From Scolanthus callimorphus (lineage: Eukaryota; Cnidaria; Anthozoa; Actiniaria; Edwardsiidae): a stretch of DNA of 64,000 bases. The notes beneath the pieces were generated by a model. The model saw nothing but the letters and a program-made list of their open reading frames with translations. It made no database searches and was not told where the DNA came from. Shown here in pieces: positions 45,750 through 58,600 of the stretch (positions are counted from its first letter, which is position 1; the number at the start of each line of letters is the position of its first letter). Both the position numbers and the translations under genes were made by a program. Location: positions 20,834,146-20,898,145 of the forward strand of contig CM066919.1 in the NCBI GenBank assembly GCA_033964015.1, written 5' to 3'.

Positions 45750-45894
45750 ATCTCAAAAGAGGCCTATTTTGGAGGCTGCAAACCCAAAACTTTTCACTGC
45801 TAGTAGGCGGTAAACATATTATATAGCCTACAAGTAGCTCAACCAATCAGAATGCAGCATTGACAATAGACCACTAGTGGGATTTGACTAAACC
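45750..45894. repeat. MITE family E, copy 2
   Basis: Ends CCACTAGTGGGATTTGACTA; contains CTGCTAGTAGGC, AGCCTACAAGTAGCTCAACC and AACCAATCAGAATGCAGC as in the 13.5 kb copy. The left end is eroded. Confidence 0.7.
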
Positions 45895-46095
45895 AAATTA
45901 CTTGGTGGTGACTGTAAAACACATCTGTCATGCAGGTGTTTTAAACTGTACAAATGATGTTTTCTATTTTAACAACAAAAAGGAAATAAAAGCTAAAGAT
46001 CCAGTTAATTAAAAAAAAAAACAAAGCAATTCACCAAAGTTAAGTTTGGTTGCCACAATAGAAATCTTGTCGCTATCTTTTTCTCCCAAATGGGT

Positions 46096-46300
46096 ATTTT
46101 TTACATGTAAATGCCATTGGCAACTAATATTGAGAAAAGGCAGTTTTTACATGTAAATGCCATTGACAACCCAATATTGAGAAGGGCATTTTTTACATGT
46201 AAGTGCCTTTGACAACTAATATTGAGAAGGGCATTTTTTACATGTAAATGCCATTGGCAACCTAATATTGAGAAGGGCTTTTTTACATGTAAATCCTACA
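46096..46300. repeat. Minisatellite of about 46 bp, four units
   Basis: Units of TTTTTACATGTAAATGCCAT, TGGCAACTAATATTGAGAAG repeat four times with few changes. No coding role. Confidence 0.82.
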
Positions 46301-47183
46301 GACTGGAAATGTAGTTCACCATTTTCCGACTAGCTTGAATTTTTTGCTGACAAAGCCTTACTCTAGTCACCACTGGGCCCTTAGCCTGAGCTAACAGACG
46401 CCCACTCAAAATCAAACAATTTGAATGAGACGTCTGAGCAATATAGCCAGATGTAACGTACTGGGTGGCATGACAAAGCACAGCGCGTTTTGTCTGTGTT
46501 GCGTTTATCTTTGTGAGTTCAAGATGGCTGTGACAGCAAGCAAAGCTGTAGATCGGGCGATTTGAAATCTCAAACAAGTGGTTGAGTGGGCATCTGTTAA
46601 CTCAGGCTATTGGGTCCTTTGCATAGCTGTCAACCCTCAAAGTTTAGAAATCTGTTTTTGTAAGAAATGCACCAAATATATAAGAATCATCTGAGAAAGA
46701 TGTGCAATAGAAATACAGTAAATGTATTAGAATGAAGTAAAAGTTTAACCTTGAGACAAGGCTTAAAATCTTGAGACTCCCACCTAATGCGGGAGAGTTG
46801 ACAGCTATGCTTTGGTAAATCTATTTATACATCAACATTAATTTTTGCTAGGCTACAGTGAACATTGTTTGTAGACTATCTGTTCTCATCTTTATAATAT
46901 TCTTTATGGTTAAACTTGTTAAATGTTCACTCAAGTTACAGAAGAAGACAAAAATGTTTTCTAGTCCATGTATATGTATAGGTACTAGCACATATTGGTA
47001 ACAGTCCTTATGCCAGTATGCAAGGGAATTACAAGTGACAACATGAAGCACAAATAATACAGGACAGAATTTTGGATAAAAGAAGAGGCAGAAGGCCGAA
47101 TGGGCTATTGACTCAGATGCCATGAGGGTGAGAGGAATAATTATTTAAGTCAAAACACAGGCCAATTTGTATAGGCAAAATTT

Positions 47184-47330
47184 TTTTCTGGTCTGGTTAT
47201 TTGCTATTTTCTGGCTTTCAAATCCAACACTTTTTGCTACTAGTGAGCTATAACTTATAGCCTACTAGTAGCTCATCCAATCAGAATGCTGCATTGACAA
47301 TAGACCAATAGTGTGATTTGACTAATACCA
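47184..47330. repeat. MITE family E, copy 3
   Basis: TTTTCTGGCTTTCAAATCC, TTTTTGCTACTAGTGAGC, TAGCCTACTAGTAGCTCATC, CCAATCAGAATGCTGCATTG and AGTGTGATTTGACTAA, matching 13477-13646 closely. Confidence 0.78.
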
Positions 47331-47339
47331 AATATACAC

Positions 47340-48146
47340 GGTACAAAGGCCTTTGCTTATTCTGATAGTCTATATTTCTGTACTTGTGTAAAAAATCTTG
47401 ACAGACCTACAGTTGTATTCAGCAACCATTTGGGAGGATAAAAATTCTCACAACCTCTGAATTGAATGGACATATGTACAAAAAGAACAACCTACCAAAT
47501 GATCTAAAATATGGTAGCAGTATAGATGTAAATACATAGTAGTAGGTAATTTGGAGATGACACCCAGTAGTTTATAAGATACTACACTATTGGCTAAACA
47601 AAACAATAGGTCATTCTTTACTCATTCTATGGTTTCATTGTTTTACATTGCGCGACCCCAGAAAAAATCCACAACCTCCCCATTAAGGGATTAACAATTC
47701 CAGAGGAGTGGGGGTCATATCTCAAACCCTTCCGAGGGAATTGTATGGATGATTTCTGGAATCACACATTGTCTATTGTCAGGGTTGTTCTCCAATTGGA
47801 TTAAGATCTTCTGCCTGCTGCATGCTCACCCATAATTTATCTACTGATTGAAAAGTCTTGGTACCAGTATGACTTTTCTCATGTGGTACTGGTACTGTAC
47901 AGGTTTTCCATTTCATAGTTTTGTCACCCCAGTGCTTAGGATACCATAGTGTTATTGCAACATTTCAATGTCCTCAATATCTTCTCCTTTGGTAGTATCT
48001 ATAAGTGTACCTAGCTCCATATTGCAGTACTTTTCAGGCAACATGGCATAGACAGAGACACCAGTACAGCAAAAATTTGATGTAATTCAATGCTGCACTT
48101 CCGTTTTAAATACAAAATCACTAAATGGAATTAACTCTGTAATTGT
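47340..48146. other. 3' flank of TMED2
   Basis: Should include the 3' UTR of the minus-strand TMED2 gene. A short repeat-like stretch with CCCCAGAAAAAATCC and GATTTCTGGAATC at about 47655-47765 is weakly palindromic and resembles 57385-57520. No other gene is seen. Confidence 0.4.
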
Positions 48147-50897
<2,751 letters not shown>

Positions 50898-50899
50898 AA

Positions 50900-51178
50900 T
50901 GGACGTGGAAGAAGGATAAAAATAAAGATTTAGTTGGCGATCGATACCCGATTTAAACGCGAGGTCTTTGTCTAAACGCCACGTCGAACAAGAAGTACCT
51001 TAGTGCGCATGCGTCAATGAGCAGCTCAGGCTCTTTTCAAAGCTCCCGGTCAAATTAGCACAGGGTGCCACGACCAGTCCTATGTGAGAATTAATTTTTG
51101 ACTCTTTTCATTTGGCCTCTCTTTTTTTTGTACATTTGGGGAGGTGTTTAGAATAATGAGAATTTTTTGTAAGTATAG
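50900..51178. promoter_or_regulatory. TMED2 5' flank
   Basis: Sequence above the TMED2 start codon at 50897. The GC content rises slightly around 50940-51010, but no TATA box or defined element is recognised. Promoter role is inferred from position only. Confidence 0.35.
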
Positions 51179-51324
51179 GAAATCATACAACTTCTAGTTC
51201 AGTTGGAATTTATTTGCACAAGTGGGTTTTTCAAAAAGTGTAGCTCGTGCAATTTTGAGCTTTTTGAAAAACCCATGAGTGTAAATAAATTCCAAATTGA
51301 ACGAGAAAAGTCGTATGATTTCCT
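51179..51324. repeat. Hairpin element with GGAAATCATACAACTT ends
   Basis: GGAAATCATACAACTTCT and TTGGAATTTATTTGCAC on the left are mirrored by GTGTAAATAAATTCCAA and AGTCGTATGATTTCC on the right. The centre GTTTTTCAAAAAG pairs with CTTTTTGAAAAAC. Confidence 0.8.
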
Positions 51325-51518
51325 TTTACTAATACGTTTACGTTTAATACTATACTTCACAAAGGCATAACCATGACGTGAAGGTTACATGGAAATGGGT
51401 CATTCACAAATCTGCTTACAAACTTAACAAGCCACACACATTTTTTCTTGATTGAAATCTGGACCAAAACCTGACAGAATTTGAGCATGAACAAAAACCA
51501 AAGTTTCCATAATATAGC

Positions 51519-52083
51519 TATAGATCGTTTTCATGTGACGTCATACAATAACTTTCTAACTTTGAAACTATGATCGCTATCCCTTTGTGCTTTTTGTGTC
51601 ATTTCTAGCTACCTCTAGCGGGTGTCCATGCCAACTTTTATGAACATCTGTTATTTTGCCTTGAAGATACGAATAAAACAAGTTTTGTCACGCAATACTT
51701 GTCACGATTTTTGGGAGGCCATAATTTTCTCAAATTCGTCAGTTTGACAATCTAAACTATTCCAGTCTGTTATAGAAGTGAATATATATGCATTACAGCT
51801 GAATTTGAATGAATATTTGTAGTTTTTGTACACTTTTGCGACAGTCGATCATTTGGCGGCCATCTTATTGGTGCACCACAGAGGTGCACCAAGATGGCGG
51901 CGCCATACATTTCACTGTAAATAAAATTGGTGTTCAAATGCGTATATCTCGGATACCCAATATTCTATGCGGATAAAACTTGGCAGAATTACATAGTTTT
52001 TAGTCCTCTTTCAGATACATCTAATGAAATGTGTTTTAATCTAGCGAGCAAAGATCTGATTTAACGCTGAAAACGATCTATAT
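51519..52083. repeat. MITE-like element with TATAGATCGTTTTCA ends
   Basis: TATAGATCGTTTTCATGTG on the left and CGCTGAAAACGATCTATA on the right are inverted. About 565 bp, no coding capacity. Its centre has a palindrome at 51855-51902: GGCCATCTTATTGGTGCACC on one side and GGTGCACCAAGATGGCGGC on the other, which carries two inverted AAGATGG motifs. Confidence 0.72.
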
Positions 52084-52089
52084 GTTATC

Positions 52090-53041
52090 AAAATATTTTA
52101 GCATTTCAAAGAAAATTTGCATTTTGTTAACCATTTTTGCACTTTACCTTTTTGGGCACTTTTTTACCTAAAAACTGCACCGCTCTCAGCCAATCAGAAT
52201 CCAGAGATTTTTTCATGGGTATTATTAATCCAGAAATCAGCCAAAATAGTAAGACAACCTTTTAGGAAAATTAACCTAAGCTGAATTTCTACCATTAAGA
52301 AGCAACCTTTTAGGAAAATTAACCTAGGCTGAATGTCTACCATTAAGAGATTAAGAAACTTGATAAATCAGCACCACCATCTCACTACATACTTTGAATT
52401 CCATATTCTCACTCCCAACAACTAGTTTCATGGAAAAATTAAAAATCCACTATCTAAAATTAGATTCTTCTACTCCTGTGCATATGCCTAGATCTAGTGA
52501 GTAAATGAAAGCTTCTGTTGAAGGGCTCCTGACTATCAACATTTTCAGGGAAGTGCAGTCAAAATAAATATAAACCACAATGCGGAAGCTCTGAATTTGT
52601 TATCTCTAGTTTATTTAAGTATTTACACATATTCATCCTATTACAAACAAAACTTTACATTTCGGATCATGGCCATGTCAGCAAAGGTCACCACTGAACC
52701 AACAATGTATGACAGTTTTACTGAGCACAGTAAGCTGGCAGCAAACAATCAAGAAATTTTAGGAGGAGGAAGGAACCGTTAGTAGGTAGTACAAAGTTTG
52801 GATATAAGTGGGAGAGAAAAGGAGCTCATACAAAGAATATACAGGTAATGGGAAGGGGGAAGGAGAGACTAGCCACAACCCTGAATCCAGTCTTGCTACC
52901 ATTTTAACCCCAGCAAGGATCACATTCAGCACCATGTGTCATGATTGTAGTGAGCTAGAAACTTCAGAAAAAAATTAATTTCAATAATGTGCAGGGTTTT
53001 AGATATGTCCAGTTCATAAATAATACAAGCATTAAAAAACA
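52090..53041. other. 3' flank of MRPL18, no further gene
   Basis: Contains a duplicated word CAACCTTTTAGGAAAATTAAC (two copies, 52255-52345, within a short direct repeat of about 55 bp). No exon is supported. Confidence 0.45.
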
Positions 53042-55485
53042 CTATATAAATTTTCTTTTCTCTGACTCAGGCATTCTTTTCCATCTTTTCCTCAACTTCC
53101 TGGGCCTGAAATCTGCAAGAAACACAACAAATCAGCACTGAGATCAGAAAACCAGTTCCAAAACTGGTGCAGGTTTGAACTATTCTTTGTTATGAAGCTA
53201 ATTCAACAGGTGTGGTAATGATGAGGGGCCACCCCCTATTGGGTAGGGATGAGGAATAATAAAATGACAGCCAGTGGGGGTCTTGTGTTGGCATGTGAAT
53301 GATTTCAGCTAGTATTCAATATCATTAAAATGTTACTACCTATACTGGCAAATTTGACTACATTGGAGCTGCATTGCAAGGAATCAAAATAGACTAAGCA
53401 CTAAAATAATAGCTTTTATCTGCATACAAAAATTCAGATATAATCTGTTAGATCAATGAAACAAAAGTAACAAAACGCGGTCTTAGAAAATACCATGATA
53501 GTATTTTATTTCAATGTGGCATACGCAGTCTATAGGCATGCAGCCATGGAACAGCAAATGTTTGGGGTGACTTTGGTACAAACACTGTGTACTGCATTCA
53601 TGAGCTTGGCCTGTGGATTTGAAAAATCCTGTGTATTCTCTTGGCTGTGCCTGCAACTTGTTAAAAACCAGCATATGCTCCTGTGCTCTGTACCTGAATA
53701 AAAGTCTTGAAGGATATAAGCAGCTTTGGGCTCTGTCAACCTGACCCCTCCTTTCTGGATGGCACTGGTGAATGCTTTTACCTGGAATAAAGAATAAACA
53801 AACAAAGAAATAAATAAATAAACAAAACGCTGCACTACATTTACTTGAAACTCCAAAAAATCCCACGACTGACTCAATAATGGTAAATATATATATGTAT
53901 ATATTTTTTTGGGGGGGGGGGGGAGGGTTGCTCAGGGCACCTGGGCTCCCCATTTTTAAAGATGTTCCCATACAATTATTGTATTTGCTGGAGCAAGGTT
54001 ACAACTTTGACATCCATTATTTTCACTTTGGACCCCTTTCTGAAGATCCTGGATCTGCCCCTGAAAATGTCTGGAGTACCCCCTGAAAGGACTACCCACC
54101 CTTAGTTTCTTTTTGTCTGACCACTGTGGTGCCCAGTAGACTTGCGTCAACCCAGCCTCCATACATCTCTGTGCCAGGACCCTACCGATATTCATAGCCG
54201 CGGCTGTATCAGTAGTTTTATAGAGATGTCTTGCAATAGGGAACTCTGTTGTTGATGCAGAGGCTAGGACTGTGCCATTGTTATGCTGTATGTATGCCTT
54301 GATGTGCCGATTAGAAATCATGAAACATAATCTGCAAAGAAATGATATATATTATATAGATTTTTTTACTATGATGGGTAACCCCCGTTGCAAGGCCCCA
54401 TTTGTAGATGTGGATATAGAGTTTGCCAGGCATCAGGATAAGAGTTTCTCTACCAAATCACAAGTCCCATGCATGTGGTTAACTCTGTAGCTGCACCAGC
54501 AACACCAGCATCATTTTGGGGGAAGTGGTACTAAACATAGTTAGAGGATAGTCAAACCCTCTTTTGACAGGGAAGCATTCCTGACCAATTTTACTCCCTG
54601 CACCCTTTTCTAGGTCATTAAGACTGAGGACTGCGCTGCAAACAGTTTGGATGGACCCCAAAAGCCGGGGGGGTTCTTCACATGTCGACCTGATAGGGAT
54701 GCTCGTCATATTTTTTAGGGGTCAAAATCGACTCTCCGGTATTTTTTAGGGTGTATCGGAGAAACATTGTGGTTTTCACTAATAAATGGTATTTTTAGAG
54801 GTACGCAAATGAGTGAAAGGGTCACAAACCAAGCAAAACGTTTTCTGGCTTTCTTTCTTCATTTATAGCTCTAACAAATGGCCTGTTTTGAGATAAGAAA
54901 CAATGAACAATCACAAAAAGGGTTTATTGTTGGTATTTTTTAGGGGTCATTTTGTTTTATAAGGTATATTTTAGGGGGTGGATTTTTTATGTCCTGGTAT
55001 TTTTTAGGGTATATTTTCCGATGTCCCGACGAGCACCCCTATCACTCTTACTTGGGAGAAACCCCCGGGCCCAAAAGTCATACAGCTTTACTGCTGTCTA
55101 CAGCATGTCCCCTGCAACTTCTCCTCAATTTAAAAACCCTGAGTGTTGAGTCCCCAACCTTCCGCACAACGGCCCGTTTCAATTCTTACTTGTTAAAATA
55201 TTCTCTCCTACTAAACTGTGTCCAGTAACCTCTTGGCTTGTGCAACCCTTTATATTCCTTGTCACGTGGGTTACGATTGACAAAATCCGTCCTCAGAGTG
55301 GGAACAGAAATGTCGCTCTCTTCTTCACGGGGACTTTCCTTGGGTTTTGAAAAGAAACATTTCGAAAAAGAGGACAAAGGTCGCCCATTTACTTTGATTT
55401 GGAATTGTGACAACACAAATCTGTGCCGGAATTTTGAGAAAAAGTTCGGCACTGATGCCAACGTTTTGGCCGTATTGGCCGCCAT
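53042..55485 (-). CDS. MRPL18: Mitochondrial ribosomal protein uL18m (MRPL18)
   Basis: Exons 55485-55190, 54331-54090, 53781-53694 and a last exon from 53112. The start ATG at 55485 is chosen because MAANTAKTLASVPNFFSKF is Arg/Ser/Phe-rich like a mitochondrial presequence and the context CAAGATGGCGGC is a perfect TISU start. FVNRNPRDKEYKGLHKPRGY, ASTTEFPIARHLYKT, NIGRVLAQRCMEAGLTQVYW and KGGVRLTEPK match human MRPL18 in order. The protein binds 5S-type or tRNA-like RNA in the mitochondrial large subunit. The last exon is uncertain: phase gives a basic tail ending at a TAG at 53042-53044, while another frame (QAQEVEEKMEKNA then stop) looks more natural and would need a one- or two-base shift. 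It shares a promoter with NLE1. Confidence 0.9.
53910..54065. repeat. Worn MITE family J copy in MRPL18 intron 2
   Basis: G-run followed by GATGTTCCCATACAATTATTG, TATTTGCTGGAGCAA and TCTGAAGATCCTGGATCTGC, matching the interior and right end of 40586-40759. The left end is lost. Confidence 0.6.
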
Positions 55486-55613
55486 CTTGGATCTGAAGCG
55501 CATGCCTAATAGACATAACCGCTGACCTCTGCACGTGGAAAGAAAAGAAATACAAAAAGTTGTATTCGATTTTACTCTCACACTTCCCTGATTTACTTTT
55601 GTTTTACTAAAAA
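55486..55613. promoter_or_regulatory. Bidirectional promoter between MRPL18 and NLE1
   Basis: Only 128 bp separate the two divergent start codons, so core promoters and 5' UTRs of both genes must lie here or overlap the first exons. No TATA box is seen. The YY1/TISU-type AAGATGGCGGCC lies at the MRPL18 start. Shared control of ribosome-linked genes is an inference. Confidence 0.6.
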
Positions 55614-58600
55614 ATGAGGTAAGTAGAAGTAGTTTTACTTTTTGAAGATTTTAGATATTATAGGGTTGTTCAGGTTTTCATTTGCCATTGCAATGAGCTT
55701 GTGCAGCTTGAAAACAAGCTTCTTGACGAGAACCTTGGACGTTTTAATTTAATATGTTGCGTTTCTTTTCAGCGAGGCAGGCCGTATACTCGCGCAGTTC
55801 AAGAGTGAGTCTGGGGAACTTGTGGGTCGCCGTTTGATCTTCCAGTAGATATTACCCCAGATAAACTAGAGCTTGTCTGTAATGCTGTTCTTCAGAAGGT
55901 AAACACTGCCATACCATAGCAGCCAATCAGAACCACCGTTATTAATATAAGGCTGTGTATTTCATATCTTTTGCAGAATATAGCGCTATTCACTGTTTAT
56001 CAACATTGCTGTTGTAATGCTAATTATGCCAACCGTAGATTGAATAGCGCCCTTTGTTCTGTGAACCAATCGATCTCTGGTTGGCACATTAATAACAATG
56101 GATGACGTTAGCGTGAACAGCGCTATAGTACCTCTATGTCTGGACTCTCCCTCTGGGAAGAGAAGGGGAAGCGCGACAAGTCTTGTAACTGGCTGGAGAC
56201 CTGGCTAGAATACCTCCCCCAACATTAAAAATTCAACTTTCCCCAGAGGCAACTCAACTTTTTCATTGTGGTAGTTGATGCATAGAAACTTCCTCAGCTT
56301 GGGCGTAATGTTTCCCATTTCAGATCACATGGCATTCCCATGAGTATTCTTTCTTTGTTTTTCTGCTACGCACCAAAGGATATATGAATATGGAAGTAAC
56401 CAAACAAAGAAAGATTATTCAAATGAATGCCACATGATCTGAAATGGGACAACATTACACCTAAGCTGAGGAGGTCTATTGGAGGTGGGAGCAAAAAATT
56501 ATTGGTTGGGGTAGGGAGGGGGGAACACAGTTGAGGTCTTGGTTCTTTGTTGAGGGGGACATAGCGGTTCGCGGTACTATGATATTCGAACAAATTTGCC
56601 TCGGTATTTCGGTAAAACTGTTAAAAAGACACGATATTCAGATATTCTAACTCCGCTCGGTATGCAGAGAAAACACATCTAAAATGATGGTAATTCGGTA
56701 ATCTTTGTCTGCGGTGACCAGTATTTCATAGACCTGAGAGTTACAATTTCGTTTTGCTTGTGTTGAAGTTATACCATGCGAAACATTCTGCGTTTGCCTT
56801 CCTGAACCAATTTATTTTTACGGCCATGATTATTATATTGTGGCGCAAATTCTGGACATTTGCGAGTTTTTGGACCGATATTACGGTATTTAAATTCTTT
56901 GGACACAATATTATGGTATTCAGGGGTCCCCTATGCCCCCTCTTTGTTTAGCCCCGACAATAAAATTGTTCTTGTTGGTTATACTGTGGAGACATAAAAG
57001 TGGAGAACCATAATTTAATATTATTATTATTATAATTTCAGGAAGAGAGTGTCCCATACTCTTTCTTTATAAATGAGTCAGAAGTGACTGGCGCACTTCA
57101 GGATACTCTTGACAAACAGGCCATTGAGACAGAAAAGGTTGTGGAGATTGTTTATCAGCCACAGGCAGTCTTCAAAGTCAGAGCTGTGACGAGATGTACA
57201 AGTTCTATACCAGGTACTATCATAGCACCAGGAGCAGTCACAGTTGATAACATTTTCACAATTTAAATTCCAAACAATTGGTAATGTCATTTACTATATT
57301 TTAATATTTCAAATTGTGCTTTTTTACAGGACACACAGAAGCAGTAATATCTGTATCATTTAGCCCAGATGGAAGGTTTGTTTTGTTCCAGAAAAATACC
57401 CCCCCCCCCCCCCCCCCCCATGGCAGGGATTGGAAATTCTAGAGGGGGGGGTATGGGGTCACTTTTCAACACCCTTCTGGGGGGGGGATATTCTCTTGAA
57501 CCACACATTCCAGAAAAAATGCCCCTTCAGGGCCTGACATTGTGACCATAATATGGTTGCCAATGATGACTAGTGGGTTTGCTGAGCATGGTTTTATATC
57601 CCATGCAACCACTATCTGTTTTTTTTTACTGGAAATTCCTGACAGGCAAGTTATGTTGACTTTCTACAAATCCCACCCAGCCCTGCTTGGATCTCAAATT
57701 CCAAATCCCATCCAGCCCTGCTTGGATCTCAAATTCCACTTGTGATGGGAAAATGGAACAGTGTCCAAGCATCTAACTTAAGTATTTATCAATTTCAGGA
57801 AATATTCACTATTAATGCTCAGCATGATGGATAAACCAAACAATGTTGAAAACCCATTTTTCACAATGATACATATTTTTCTATTCCAGACATTTAGCAA
57901 GTGGGTCTGGTGACACGACTGTCAGGTTTTGGGATGTCACGACAGAAACTCCACATTTTACTTGCCAAGGTGAGTCATGCATGAAATAATACATGTCTTC
58001 TGGGGTCATGGTTCTCATGGTTTCGGAATTTAGTCTCATTGGCGACTATGTAACCTTGGAAAGCAAGTTATCATAGCAACCAGTGCAGATGACCGTTTTT
58101 GTTCCTGGCAGGTCACAAGCATTGGATACTCCACATCGCCTGGTCTCCTGATGGGAAGAAGCTTGCCTCTGGTTGTAAGGACGGGGAGGTGAAGTAACAT
58201 GATTTTGACTTGAGGATTGACCCAGGGGCTGAGATGCCCCGGGAGATATCAACAGTACTTTCTGTGGAGCCATACATAAGAGGCTACCATAGTCCCATGG
58301 CCCTGTCTATCGAAACACCGTTAAGAATTCTTTGTTGTCGTCTTGTTTAGATAAGAATCTGGGATCCAGAAACTGGCAAACAGATTGGAAAGGCTCTAAG
58401 AGGACATCTCAAATGGGTCACTTGGTTAACCTGGGAGCCTTTACATAGGTTAGTTGCTGAGTCAGAGGCGAAGTCACAAACAATGCAATATTGTACATAA
58501 TTTAGACAGAGCGGAAATGACCTGCTTTGATCACTAAATTTCAAATAATAAGGTCAGGTTAACTCAGATAAGCTTGATTTTTTGCATACAGATTCCTTGC

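Noticed and set aside
46096..46300. Regulatory array or CRISPR
   Set aside because: Four head-to-tail units without spacers; ordinary tandem repeat.
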